DNA from: Candidatus Kuenenia stuttgartensis
Lineage (GTDB): Bacteria; Planctomycetota; Phycisphaerae; Phycisphaerales; SM1A02
Direction of reading: 5' to 3'
Assembly: GCA_945902075.1 (NCBI GenBank)
Contig: CAMDMA010000001.1
Location: forward strand, 1-64,000
Length of the DNA: 64,000 nucleotides
Shown here: positions 37,393 to 46,882 of the stretch, in pieces
Numbering within the stretch: position 1 is the stretch's first letter
Layout of the letters: each line of letters starts with the position of its first letter
The notes under the pieces: model-generated
The model's database searches: none
What the model was told of the DNA's origin: nothing
What the model saw: the letters and a program-made list of their open reading frames with translations, nothing else
Translations under genes and position numbers: made by a program

Positions 37393-38538
37393 TCAGCGCC
37401 AGTTCTGGAGCAGGAGTGAGAGGTCGCCTGCGTCGATCGCGCCACTCGCGTCGAGGTCCATCGGTGGGTTCACCGCGCCCCATCCTGAGAGCAACTCGGC
37501 CAAGTCCGCTGCGTTGACGGCTCCATCCGCATTGAAATCGCCGGGAGTGAGGTTGACTGGCGCGGTCGCGAAGCGGAATCCACCACCAATCGGCTGTGTA
37601 GCGTCGATGAAGAAATCAACCTCGATGAGATCCACGGTGACAAGTCCAACTTTCCAGAAGACTGTGGTCCCGGTCTTCTCAACCTCGACCTCGAACTCAA
37701 CTTCGTTGATGCCCGCGCCGGGATACTCAACCTCGGCTTCGGCAACGGCTGCGCCTAGGCCAACAACCACCAAGTTCCACTGTGCGCGAAGCTCTGCGAG
37801 CTTTGTTGCCTGAGTTCCGATTGGCTCAAACTCAGTCGAAGACAGCACAGCGCCGCCACCGACGACAACCTCCGCCAGCATGCCTGACTTGAGATTCAAC
37901 ATCAGCACTTCGACGAGCACGCCGATGTCTTCGCTTTCCGATTCCGCACCGACCGCGACCCAGCCCGCGCCCTGAGTTGACTCGGCAAGCGCAATCGCCG
38001 TTGAGACTGCGGTTGCGGGCACAGTCGTCTCAATGTCATCGTCGGCACCGTGGTGCGGAATGACGCCTCCGGTGACGCTGTCGACGTAGATCTTGGTGAC
38101 TCCATCGAAGTACTCGACCTGAAACGCGAGAATTCCCGCTTCGAGATCAAATGCGATTTTCTGAATGTCCTCGCGACCAGAAGCCTCGTTTGCGACAGGG
38201 ATAGCGCCCGCGAAGTCCAACACTGCTTCGTTGAGACGAGAGAGAATCGTCTGAAGCGTCGGCAGGTCCGACTTATTCGGCGCATCTACATCGAGGCGAA
38301 TGAACGCACCGGTCTCTCGGTCAAACCGCGGAGCCCACGCTGTGGTGAGTGCGGCATCGTAGAGCTCGCCCTCATAAACCCAGACATTGTTCCGTTCACG
38401 CTGTTCGATGCCGAGAAGCGTGCCGAGTGGCGCTGCGTCGCGGCAGAGCGAGGCCGCCGCCGCGAATCCGATATCCGCGTTGGCCGATCCAGCGATGGCG
38501 AAGAGTGAAGACACGAAAAGTGTTGCGCGAGTAGACAT
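37393..38538 (-). CDS. Secreted protein with PepSY-like domain and dockerin-like tail
   Basis: A 381-residue protein from ATG 38538. Signal peptide LFVSSLFAIAGSANA. The middle has two similar stretches, FDLEAGILAFQVEYFDGVTKIYVDSVTGGVI and MLNLKSGMLAEVVVGGGAVL, which look like PepSY-type domains. The last ~60 residues are two dockerin-like calcium repeats (GDFNADGAVNAADLAELLSGWG and MDLDASGAIDAGDLSLLLQNW). In Phycisphaerae such repeats end many secreted proteins and may mediate cell-surface assembly. No cohesin partner is visible. The ordered role is unknown. Confidence 0.78.
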   Translation of the reverse strand: MSTRATLFVSSLFAIAGSANADIGFAAAASLCRDAAPLGTLLGIEQRERNNVWVYEGELYDAALTTAWAPRFDRETGAFIRLDVDAPNKSDLPTLQTILSRLNEAVLDFAGAIPVANEASGREDIQKIAFDLEAGILAFQVEYFDGVTKIYVDSVTGGVIPHHGADDDIETTVPATAVSTAIALAESTQGAGWVAVGAESESEDIGVLVEVLMLNLKSGMLAEVVVGGGAVLSSTEFEPIGTQATKLAELRAQWNLVVVGLGAAVAEAEVEYPGAGINEVEFEVEVEKTGTTVFWKVGLVTVDLIEVDFFIDATQPIGGGFRFATAPVNLTPGDFNADGAVNAADLAELLSGWGAVNPPMDLDASGAIDAGDLSLLLQNWR

Positions 38539-38703
38539 GTATGCTCCATTTTGATGCCGAGGCGAAGGCCGCGGACGTTCGCTTGCGTGCCCCGAACAAT
38601 GGAGGTCTTCCAGTGTTGAGGATCGACCACCCCTGGCCGCACGACAAAGGAGCGCCACGCTGCGATCGAAATACTTCGCCGGGTTAAAAGCTTAAAAACG
38701 GCG

Positions 38704-38738
38704 AGACGACGGATGGGCCATGAGCCCACGCGTCGTCT
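38704..38738 (-). terminator. Rho-independent terminator of the DUF1501 operon
   Basis: AGACGACG pairs with CGTCGTCT, with an inner TGGGC/GCCCA stem. On the minus strand it is followed by CGCCGTTTTT. It lies just after the DUF1501 stop. Confidence 0.8.
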
Positions 38739-38753
38739 GCGTTTGAATTCTCG

Positions 38754-40211
38754 TTATGCGATCGCGTCGTCGATGAGGACACCGTGCACATCGGTCAGCC
38801 GCATGTCGCGACCACCGGAACGAAATGTCAGTCGACGATGATCGATCCCCATGAGGTGCATCATGGTCGCGTGCAAATCGTGGAGTTTGTATGGCTTCTC
38901 CACAGCGCGATAACCAAACTCGTCCGTTGCGCCAATGACTGTTCCACCACGCGCGCCGCCGCCGGCCATCCAGACGGTGTAGCCAAATGGATTGTGATCC
39001 CGGCCGTTCGAGCCTTGTGCAAATGGAGTGCGCCCGAACTCCCCCGCCCACACCACAAGCGTCGACTCAAGGAGTCCGCGGCGCTTGAGATCCATGATCA
39101 GTGCTGCGATCGGCTGATCAACCGCGCGCGCATTCGCTTCATGGCCGCCACGAAGATTGTCGTGCTGATCCCAGCGATCGCCGATCGTTCGCGGACAGGT
39201 GACCTCAATGAAACGCACGCCGCGCTCGACGAGACGACGCGCGAGACAACATTCACGCGCGTAGGTGCGGGTGTTTGCGTCGGGTGCATCGAATCCGTAA
39301 AGCGCTTGAGTTTCCTTGCTTTCGCCATCGAGCGAAGCCAGCTCGGGAACCGCGGCCTGCATGCGATAGGCGAGCTCATGGTTCTTGATCGCGCTATCGA
39401 TCGCTTCACTTTCGGCGTCATGTGCGAATGCGCTGTCAAGCCGCGCGATCAGCTGACGCTTACGGTTCTGTGCACCGAGTGATTCGCGCGGAGTCGCATC
39501 GGCAATCGCCTCGCCTTGCGGACGCATGATCGATCCCTGATGGCGGGCCGGAAGGAATCCCGCGGTGAAGCAGTCAAGCCCGCCGGGTGGAATGAGTCCG
39601 CCCTCGAGTACAACGAAGCCGGGAAGGTTGTCGTTCTCGTCGCCGAGGCCGTAGGAACTCCAAGCGCCCATCGATGGACGACCGGGGATCCCTGCGCCTG
39701 TATGCAGCAGATAGTTCGCATTGGTGTGCTCGCTGAACTCGCTCGTCATCGAACGGATGACGCAGAGCTCATCGGATACCCCGGCGACATGCGGGAAGAG
39801 ATCGCTCACCCAAGTACCCGACTCGCCGTATTGACGGAATTTCCAGGGCGATGCAAGCGTGTTGCCATTGTTGTTGAACTGCGTGGGCGCAGTCTTCATC
39901 GGAAATGGCTTGCCATCGAGATCCAACAGTCGCGGCTTTGGATCAAAGGTATCAACCTGCGAAGGCCCACCATCCATGTAGAGGAAGATCACGCTGCGCG
40001 CGCGTGCAGGAAGATGCGTGGCGGCAAGCGCGCGCTCGGCGAGCATTTCAGATGCGTCGCCAGCAAGCGCATGTCGACCGAAGAGTCCCGAGAACGCGAG
40101 CATTCCGAAACCGCCGCTCATCGACCGTAACGCAGCGCGGCGAGAAAGCGGCCCGGGTTGAAACTGGCCGCAATGATGCTGGAGCGCGGAGTGTTGGGGT
40201 TGATTGCTCAT
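38754..40211 (-). CDS. DUF1501 family exported protein
   Basis: About 485 residues from ATG 40211, which overlaps the stop of the upstream gene by four bases. It has a twin-arginine leader (LSRRAALRSMSGGFGMLAFS) followed by the DUF1501 sulfatase-like fold: SVIFLYMDGGPSQVDTFDPKPRLLD, HTGAGIPGRPSMGAWSSYGLG, RRGLLESTLVVWAGEFGRTPFAQ, DHNPFGYTVWMAGGGARGGT. This family is almost always encoded beside DUF1549/DUF1553 proteins in planctomycetes, as here. The substrate is unknown; carbohydrate sulfate or polymer processing at the surface is a common suggestion. Confidence 0.93.
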   Translation of the reverse strand: MSNQPQHSALQHHCGQFQPGPLSRRAALRSMSGGFGMLAFSGLFGRHALAGDASEMLAERALAATHLPARARSVIFLYMDGGPSQVDTFDPKPRLLDLDGKPFPMKTAPTQFNNNGNTLASPWKFRQYGESGTWVSDLFPHVAGVSDELCVIRSMTSEFSEHTNANYLLHTGAGIPGRPSMGAWSSYGLGDENDNLPGFVVLEGGLIPPGGLDCFTAGFLPARHQGSIMRPQGEAIADATPRESLGAQNRKRQLIARLDSAFAHDAESEAIDSAIKNHELAYRMQAAVPELASLDGESKETQALYGFDAPDANTRTYARECCLARRLVERGVRFIEVTCPRTIGDRWDQHDNLRGGHEANARAVDQPIAALIMDLKRRGLLESTLVVWAGEFGRTPFAQGSNGRDHNPFGYTVWMAGGGARGGTVIGATDEFGYRAVEKPYKLHDLHATMMHLMGIDHRRLTFRSGGRDMRLTDVHGVLIDDAIA

Positions 40212-43042
40212 CGGAGAAACACAAACTCCTTCGTAGAGAACAGCGCGTGGGCAAGGGCGCCGAATGCCGCGGCTTCGCGGGTGGCCGGCTCGGCGTCTGG
40301 GCGTGCAGCGCGCTCGTCGCGAAGCAGTTCCTGTGCCGCCTGCAGCTCCTGGGTGCCAGGCGCGCGTGCGTAGGCATGCATCCACATTGCCGCGATACGA
40401 ACTTCGTCCGTTGTCTGCTGCGCCTCAAGCTGCCCTCCCCAAAAATCTGCGAGGTTGTGCGCAAGCTCGCTGTTGAGAAGTGCAAGCGCCTGGGCGGGAA
40501 CATTCGATGAGTGCCGCTTTCCGCAGGTTGTTGCCGGAATGGGCTGATCAAACGCTTGCATGAAGGGATCGAGGAAATTGCGGCGCACAGCGATGTAGAT
40601 GCTCCGACGCCCCGCTCCATCAACAGGACCGCTTCCACCAGGACGGCCGCGCCCTTGCATGTGCTCGGTCAAGCGTGCAGGCACGCTCGGACCACCAGCA
40701 GAGAGATCGATGCGACCGCTAGCCGCGAGCATCGCATCGCGAATCGCCTCGGCGTCAAGTCTGCGCACAGCAAGAGGCGTCCACATAAACGATGGCGGTT
40801 CCTCTGCATCTGCCTCCGCGCGATAGGCGCGCGAAAGGACCACTTCGCGGATGAGTTGCTTGAATGTGATGCCACGAGCAAGCTTGGCTGCGAGATGGTC
40901 AAGGAGCGCAGGGCTCCACGGCGAAGCGCCGAGCTGACCAAAGTCATCTGGCGTGTCGACGATCGCACGCCCGAACAGCTTGAGCCACACGCGATTCGCA
41001 AGCGTTCGCCATAAGAAAGGATTGTCAGGGTTGGTGATGTCGCGTGCGAGTGACGCCCGGCCACTGCCCGAGATCTCGCCGGGAGAAACAGTTTGACGAA
41101 GCATGGAGAGTTGCGCGCGCGGGGCAGGATCGCCGTAGGCGCGAGACGAGCCGCGCACATGGATCGGTTCATCGAAGGACCCGGAATCCTCGGCGACCAA
41201 CGCGCGCACCGGCGGACTGCACGCCAGCAGCGCATCGCGCGCCGCGAGCGCACGACTCCGCGCTGCATCCGAACCAGGCTCGGCGGGATCCGCGGCCGTC
41301 GCCGTTTCGTCGATGTCCCACGCGGCGATCGGCGGCGCAACCGGGTCGTCGCTTGCGAGCACGGCGTCGACTTCGATCCAACCGGCGCCATCGTCGGTAA
41401 GTTCGATGTACGCGCGTTCGTCAGGAAAGCGCGCGAGGTCGAAGGTCTCAACGTGCCACTCCCACTCCCGTGGATCGCGCGCGGCGCGCACGGCATCCGC
41501 ATCGCCGAGCCGTCGGCGCATGCCTTCGAACAGCAATCCGTTGTTCGCGTCGAGCCAGTAGTTGTCGATCAGGACGCGCACCCAACTCGACGCTCCACGC
41601 ACGCGTACATGGAGGTAGCGCTTGGAAATGCCGAAGCTCGGAGAGCGCGCGCTTCCGACCAGTCGCGTGTCGAGACGCGCACTATCGACGGTGCCGGTCT
41701 CGGCAAGGCGCAGCGACCCGTCGGTCGCGCAGGCCACCAGTGCCGCCGAAGCGGCGAATGCATGACCAGAGCGCGACCACGCCGCCCCACCCTCTGACGC
41801 ATCATCGATGCAAATCGCGCCATTCAACTCCTCAAGCACGATGACACGCGACTGCGGCTTTGCGCCAATGGCGAGGGCTGCTTCATCGAGCGCCATCCGA
41901 CCGTCCTGCGCCAACATTCCAGCGCGCATATCGCTATCAAGAAAAGTCTCAACTCGTCGCGTGTTCCGGGCGACACCTGCAAGCGCGTAGAAGTCCTTCG
42001 TCGGAATCGGGTCGAACTTGTGGTCGTGGCAGCGCGCGCAAGCAACGGTGAGCCCGAGTAACGAGCGACCGAGCACATCGAGCGACCCCGCGATGCGATC
42101 CGCCTCGTCAACCCGCACGTCAACCGGCGAATGCGTGGCAGGACCGAGGAACCAATACGCGGTGCCCAACGGCGCGGCGTTTGTAAGTCCGAGGGCAGCG
42201 CGTGGCTCAAGCATGTCACCGGCGATCTGCTCCGCCACGAAACGCGCTGGCGGCAGATCGCGATTGAATGCATCGATCACATAGTCGCGGTAGCGCCACG
42301 CATCGGGAATCTCGTAGTCGAACTCATGCGCGAGAGTCTCGGCGTATCGCGCAAGATCGAGCCAGTGGCGGCCCCAGCGCTCACCAAACTGCGGGCTTGC
42401 CAGAGCACGATCAACGTAGGCCGCAAAGTTTGTATCGCTTGGATCGGCTGTGAACGCCCTCAGATCGGCCTCACTTGGGGGAAGACCGACGATGTCGAAC
42501 GACGCGCGACGCAGGAGGGATGCCGGCGCGACGTCGCGCGCGGGCGCCTTCGCCCCCAAGGCTTCGCGACTTGCAAGAGCAAAGCGGTCGATGTCCGTGC
42601 GCGGCCATGAGGTGTCGCGTACGGCTGGAACGGCACCATCGATGATCGGACGAAACGCCCACGGCGCGGTGTACTCGGCTCCCGCAGCGATCCACGCGCG
42701 AATCGAGGCGACGTCGGCGTCAGTCAATCGCTCGTGACCTTCCGGCGGCATGCGATCGTCCGGATCGGAAGCGGCTACTCTCACGAGGATCTCGCTCGCG
42801 TCCGGATCTCCGGCGACAATCGCGTGTTTGCCCGACCTCAGCGCAGCGGTCGCGCCCTCAAAGGTGTCGAGTCGGAGCCCTGCTTTGCGCGACTCGCCAT
42901 CGGGTCCATGACAGGAAAAGCAACGCGCGGCGAGCACCGGCCGGATCGAGCGCTCGAAGTCGACACCCGCTGCAGAATCAGCAACGATGCCGATCGAGAG
43001 AAGCGCGAACAGCGTGCAATTCAACATGTTTCGCAGTATCAC
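40208..43042 (-). CDS. Planctomycete cytochrome C/DUF1549/DUF1553 protein
   Basis: A 944-residue protein with a signal peptide (LFALLSIGIVADSAAG). Its PSCyt1 domain has a CxxCH haem site at residues 41-45 (CFSCHGP), and RMPPEGHERLTDADVASIRAWI is typical of that domain. DUF1549 follows, with SFDIVGLPPSEADLRAF, FGERWGRHWLDLARYAET and a second CxxCH (CARCHDHKFDPIPTKDFYAL). A carbohydrate-binding-like region and DUF1553 (FLWRTLANRVWLKLFGRAI, HSSNVPAQALALLNSE) end the protein. Start could be GTG 43042 or ATG 43027. It is translationally coupled to the DUF1501 gene downstream. Likely exported and haem-bearing. Confidence 0.95.
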   Translation of the reverse strand: MILRNMLNCTLFALLSIGIVADSAAGVDFERSIRPVLAARCFSCHGPDGESRKAGLRLDTFEGATAALRSGKHAIVAGDPDASEILVRVAASDPDDRMPPEGHERLTDADVASIRAWIAAGAEYTAPWAFRPIIDGAVPAVRDTSWPRTDIDRFALASREALGAKAPARDVAPASLLRRASFDIVGLPPSEADLRAFTADPSDTNFAAYVDRALASPQFGERWGRHWLDLARYAETLAHEFDYEIPDAWRYRDYVIDAFNRDLPPARFVAEQIAGDMLEPRAALGLTNAAPLGTAYWFLGPATHSPVDVRVDEADRIAGSLDVLGRSLLGLTVACARCHDHKFDPIPTKDFYALAGVARNTRRVETFLDSDMRAGMLAQDGRMALDEAALAIGAKPQSRVIVLEELNGAICIDDASEGGAAWSRSGHAFAASAALVACATDGSLRLAETGTVDSARLDTRLVGSARSPSFGISKRYLHVRVRGASSWVRVLIDNYWLDANNGLLFEGMRRRLGDADAVRAARDPREWEWHVETFDLARFPDERAYIELTDDGAGWIEVDAVLASDDPVAPPIAAWDIDETATAADPAEPGSDAARSRALAARDALLACSPPVRALVAEDSGSFDEPIHVRGSSRAYGDPAPRAQLSMLRQTVSPGEISGSGRASLARDITNPDNPFLWRTLANRVWLKLFGRAIVDTPDDFGQLGASPWSPALLDHLAAKLARGITFKQLIREVVLSRAYRAEADAEEPPSFMWTPLAVRRLDAEAIRDAMLAASGRIDLSAGGPSVPARLTEHMQGRGRPGGSGPVDGAGRRSIYIAVRRNFLDPFMQAFDQPIPATTCGKRHSSNVPAQALALLNSELAHNLADFWGGQLEAQQTTDEVRIAAMWMHAYARAPGTQELQAAQELLRDERAARPDAEPATREAAAFGALAHALFSTKEFVFLR

Positions 43043-43068
43043 CCCTGCCGATGGCGAAAGAAACCCCC

Positions 43069-43797
43069 CTAGAGAGTTTCGGCGAGGAGATTCTGCATCG
43101 AACGGAATGCACGCGTCGCGATGATGTCTCGGTAGAACATCCCTGCAGCGCGGTCGTGCGCGTGTGGATTGGTGAAGGCATGGCCCGTCGCGCCATACGC
43201 CGCAATTTGCCAGTCCGCTTTGGCCTGCGTCATCTCGTCCGCGAACCCGATCATTGCCGGCGGAGTTGCCATGGGATCGTCGTAACCGTGAAGGGCGAGA
43301 ACTTTTGCTTCGATCGGTGGCTGCACGCCAAGGTTTGGCGGCATGAAGAGCCCGTGAAAGGACACAGCCGCACGCAGCCCGGGCGCGTTGGCCCGGGCGA
43401 GATCAAGTGCGCAAAGTCCGCCGAAGCAGAAGCCGATGGCTGCGATGCGATCGGCGTCGCAGCCAACGAGGCCGCGCGCCATCGACACCGAGGCTAGCAG
43501 CCGCTGCCGAAGTGCTGCGCGATCTTCGATCCAGGGAGTCATCAACTTCGAATTCTCTTCCGGCGTCTGACCGCGGCGACCGAGCCCGTAGACATCGATC
43601 GCAAATCCCAAATAGCCAAGCGACGCGAGCATGTCGGCCTTCGAGCGCGCAAAGTCATCCTGTCCACCCCATGCATGAATCACGAGCACAACCGGGCGGG
43701 ATGCTCCCGCCGACTGCGCAGGCACAGAGAGGTAGCCCTCAAGTTCGGTTGTGCCATCGAAGTAGCTGAATGCGCCAGTCGTGGGAGCCTTGGTCAT
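43069..43797 (-). CDS. Dienelactone hydrolase family protein
   Basis: A 242-residue alpha/beta-hydrolase. The nucleophile is Cys in IGFCFGGLCALDLA, the acid is an Asp in HGYDDPMATP, and the base His is in GATGHAFTNP. This is the Cys-Asp-His triad of the dienelactone hydrolase family. There is no signal peptide. It ends 26 bases before the start of the cytochrome/DUF1549 gene and may be cotranscribed with that operon. The substrate is unknown. Confidence 0.9.
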   Translation of the reverse strand: MTKAPTTGAFSYFDGTTELEGYLSVPAQSAGASRPVVLVIHAWGGQDDFARSKADMLASLGYLGFAIDVYGLGRRGQTPEENSKLMTPWIEDRAALRQRLLASVSMARGLVGCDADRIAAIGFCFGGLCALDLARANAPGLRAAVSFHGLFMPPNLGVQPPIEAKVLALHGYDDPMATPPAMIGFADEMTQAKADWQIAAYGATGHAFTNPHAHDRAAGMFYRDIIATRAFRSMQNLLAETL

Positions 43798-44162
43798 GAA
43801 GTGAGTCTACTCAGAAAATCTCTCCGTAAAAGTGTCGGAAGTTGGAGGGGGTGATCTTCACTGGCTTAGGTTGCTCTCCGCCGGCAGGGTGCCGGAGTTC
43901 AGACACATTGGAAAGCGGGGTTTCGATGAAGCGGTCTCCGACCGCCGCGCGATGTCGCGGCATGGGTTTTTCTACGCACATGAGCAGCGATCTCGAGCGT
44001 GTTTGCCCGGTGTACGGCGCCGAGCGTCACCAGCGAGCGCGCACGACCGCGCGCGCTCCTTCGCAGATAGATGCGGCAGTCGTCGGTCGCAATCGATCGC
44101 TCCAGCGAGCGTTTCAGCGATCATCCCAGCAACCGTTTCCGCGACCGTTTCAGCGACCGTCA
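43798..44162. other. Upstream region of FG-GAP gene, coding status unclear
   Basis: The downstream gene's frame stays open back to 43842. One in-frame start (ATG 43926) has GGGG five bases upstream, but the resulting 79-residue N-extension is Arg/Ser/Gln-rich and unlike a signal peptide. A near-repeat of CGTTTCAGCGA/CCGTTTCCGCGACC occurs at 44112-44160. The stretch could be a leader or non-coding sequence. Confidence 0.4.
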
Positions 44163-45710
44163 ATGCCCGAACGCTCCGTCGCGCCGCGCTGGTATGTATC
44201 CGTCCTGGTTGCACTACTCGCTGCCGCGCTCTGGAGCGGCGAGGCCGATGGGGCGGGAGTTCACGGGGTAGTTGTCGAGAGGGTCGTCGCCGAGAGGGTG
44301 GGAGTTGAAAGGGCGCCGCCGAGGTTACACGTCGCTGCTCTCGCCGGGCCACCGCATGACGAGGTTCGACGCTTTGGCGATGTGCTCGCGGCGAATGGCC
44401 GACTCGTTGCGATTGGCGCGCCTACCGCCGGCGACGATGCGCTTTCGCCGGGGGCTGTCCACATCGTTCGTCTTGAAGACGGGAGTACGAGTGGACTCAC
44501 ACCAATTTTGTGCGCAACATTTCTCTCGCGCGAGGAAGGCGAGCACTTTGGCGGCGCGCTCGCAATGACACGCATGCGAGACCGACTTGGGCGACTCTCA
44601 ATCCTCGCCATCGGCGCGGACCGCGCGAGTGCCACGGCTCCAACTGGTCAATCATCACCCGGAACGGCGGAAGGTGCGGTCGAAATCCTTCGATCACGGT
44701 CAGATCCGAGCCAGCCTGAAGGCTCGAATCCGTGGATCCTCGAAGATCGGATTACGAGCACTGAGCCAGAGCCAGGCGCTGAGTTTGGCGGTGCATTGGC
44801 GTTCGACTCGGGATATCGCGTCCAGCTCGCGATTGGCTCGGCACGACATTCCGTTGCGGGGAAATTCGCTGCTGGAATCGTCGAGATTTTTGAACGGGCC
44901 TCTGGTGACGGCGGTCGCGAGTATGTTCCCAGCATCGACGGAGATGACGTCGAGGATTCGGTCTACCGCGGCCCGAATGTAGGCGTCGCACGACGCAGTG
45001 CACCAGAAAATCCTTGGAGCCATCGCGCGACGATCACCGCTCCCGTGCCACACTCAAGCGCATGGTTTGGACGTGCCGTCGCACTCGATGCGGACTGGCT
45101 CGCTGTCGGCGCGCCAGGCGAGGATCTCGCGGGTCACACCCCGATCAACGCAACGGGCGCGGTCCATCTCTATCGACTGCTACCCAACGGCTATCAACTC
45201 ATCGCCACACTGCACGCTCCGATTCCAGAACCATCCATGTGGTTTGGCGCGACCATCGCACTCGATGGATCCCGTCTCGCCGTCGGAGCACCACGCGCAA
45301 GCGTTGGTACCGATCGTGTCGGCGCGGTCTTCGTCTATGAACTTGTGCGTCCCCGCGAGCCTCCACTCCGACTCGACGCACCACAATCGCAATCCGGCGC
45401 TGGCTTTGGCCAATCTCTCGCCCTTCAAGACAATTTGCTCCTCGCCGGATCCCCCGGACTCGACCAACGCGACCAGAACGGCGAAATGATCGAAGACGTT
45501 GGTGCATGCTGGGCGTTTGATCTCAGCACGCCGAATTGGGTCTACGAACTCGCGGCTCCGTCAACCCATCCGTCCGCACTCTTTGGAAGCGCGTGCGCGA
45601 TTGCTGGTCTACGAGCCGACAAAACGATCTTCCCAATCGCAGGACATCTCTATGTAGAAGAGGAGGCGACTGCCCCGAGCCCGGGTGCCGCAATCTACCG
45701 CGCTCCATAG
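44163..45710 (+). CDS. Secreted FG-GAP repeat (beta-propeller) protein
   Basis: About 515 residues from ATG 44163, chosen because it gives a classic signal peptide (VSVLVALLAAALWSGEADG). Six or more FG-GAP-like repeats follow: FGDVLAANGRLVAIGAP, FGGALAM, FGGALAFDSGYRVQLAIGS, FGRAVALDADWLAVGAPGEDLAG, FGATIALDGSRLAVGAPRASVG and FGQSLALQDNLLLAGSPG. These blades form a beta-propeller typical of extracellular binding proteins. No catalytic domain is seen. It faces the dihydrouridine synthase gene convergently. Confidence 0.8.
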   Translation: MPERSVAPRWYVSVLVALLAAALWSGEADGAGVHGVVVERVVAERVGVERAPPRLHVAALAGPPHDEVRRFGDVLAANGRLVAIGAPTAGDDALSPGAVHIVRLEDGSTSGLTPILCATFLSREEGEHFGGALAMTRMRDRLGRLSILAIGADRASATAPTGQSSPGTAEGAVEILRSRSDPSQPEGSNPWILEDRITSTEPEPGAEFGGALAFDSGYRVQLAIGSARHSVAGKFAAGIVEIFERASGDGGREYVPSIDGDDVEDSVYRGPNVGVARRSAPENPWSHRATITAPVPHSSAWFGRAVALDADWLAVGAPGEDLAGHTPINATGAVHLYRLLPNGYQLIATLHAPIPEPSMWFGATIALDGSRLAVGAPRASVGTDRVGAVFVYELVRPREPPLRLDAPQSQSGAGFGQSLALQDNLLLAGSPGLDQRDQNGEMIEDVGACWAFDLSTPNWVYELAAPSTHPSALFGSACAIAGLRADKTIFPIAGHLYVEEEATAPSPGAAIYRAP

Positions 45711-45726
45711 GCGAGGAGCACCCGGC

Positions 45727-46842
45727 TCAGGCGTACCACTTGGCGAGCGTTCGCTTCCAATCGGCGACTGTCTCGCAGTCGATGTAGTCACGCTTGACCT
45801 CATCTCCACGAGGATGGTGCGTCGCGAATTTGATGCCAAACTTTCGCATTCGGCGGCCACCCGCGGCCTCGCCGTGCAGTTGCATCGCGAGCTCAAAATG
45901 CGACTCAAGCGCGTGTCGTTGCTCCGCAAGCGTCGGCTGCCGTGCAGGCTCACCTCGCATCAGTGCACGCGCTTGGGTGAAGATCCAAGGATTTCCGATA
46001 CAGCCGCGTGCGACTGAGATCCCATGAACGCCGGTGTACTCGTGCATTCGGAAGATGTCGTCCACAGTCCAGATGTCACCGGAGCCGAAGATGACCCGAT
46101 CGGGATACCGCGCAACGAGGTCACGCAGAAACTCCCACTTACCGGGGCCGAGGTACTTCTGTTCGACGGTGCGACAGTGCACAACCGCCCAGGCGTAGCC
46201 GAGCTCATAGCACGCCGCAAAAATTCGCTCGAACCGATCGGCCATCGCTGGAGTGTCATCGAACGCTCGACGGAGTTTCACTGTGCAGGGAATCTCCGAA
46301 GGGACCACCGCCCGGACCGCTCGCAAAATCTCAATCGCATCATCCGGATGCGCGAGGAAATGCCCGCCGCGGTTGGACTTCTTAATCTTTTTCACCGGAC
46401 ATGCGAGGTTGACATCGATCACGTCGTAATTCATTTTCACGAGCAACTCGCTCGCGCGCGCCATCTCTTCGGGGTGTGTACCCATCACCTGTCCCGCGAT
46501 CGGATGGTCGTCGAGGCCGGCAGCCACGTTGTCCTCAATCTCGCCCATCCCGCACTCCGTCGCGAGCAAATCAGGATCTTCCTTGCGCCGACCCTTTCCG
46601 CCGTTGATGAGCGTGCGATCAAGAAGTGCCTCCGTCACGCAAAACGGCGCCCCGTGACGCCTGGCGACCAAACGCATCGCGCCGTCGGAGTAGCCGGCGA
46701 GACCCGCTTGAAAAAAGGGCGCGTCGAAACCCGGCACAGTCGCGGGGATACGCGGATCAATCACCCATGTACGGGCGATTTCCGCAACCGAGCGCGTGAT
46801 CGGGTAATTCGGGAGGTTCGGTGGCGACAACTCAACAGACAT
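45727..46842 (-). CDS. tRNA-dihydrouridine synthase family protein
   Basis: A 371-residue TIM-barrel flavoprotein. FQAGLAGYSDGAMRLVARRHGA opens the barrel. The catalytic Cys is in IDVNLACPVKKIKKSNRGG, and VVHCRTVEQKYLGPGKWEFL with IFGSGDIWTVDDIFRMHEYTGVHGISVARGCIGNPWIF is the FMN-phosphate end. It would reduce uridine in tRNA using NADPH. It is closer to the DusB-like bacterial group than to DusA, but the subtype is not certain. Confidence 0.9.
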   Translation of the reverse strand: MSVELSPPNLPNYPITRSVAEIARTWVIDPRIPATVPGFDAPFFQAGLAGYSDGAMRLVARRHGAPFCVTEALLDRTLINGGKGRRKEDPDLLATECGMGEIEDNVAAGLDDHPIAGQVMGTHPEEMARASELLVKMNYDVIDVNLACPVKKIKKSNRGGHFLAHPDDAIEILRAVRAVVPSEIPCTVKLRRAFDDTPAMADRFERIFAACYELGYAWAVVHCRTVEQKYLGPGKWEFLRDLVARYPDRVIFGSGDIWTVDDIFRMHEYTGVHGISVARGCIGNPWIFTQARALMRGEPARQPTLAEQRHALESHFELAMQLHGEAAGGRRMRKFGIKFATHHPRGDEVKRDYIDCETVADWKRTLAKWYA

Positions 46843-46882
46843 CGTCTTCAGGGTATTCGATCGCGCGCTTGGATACGACGAC

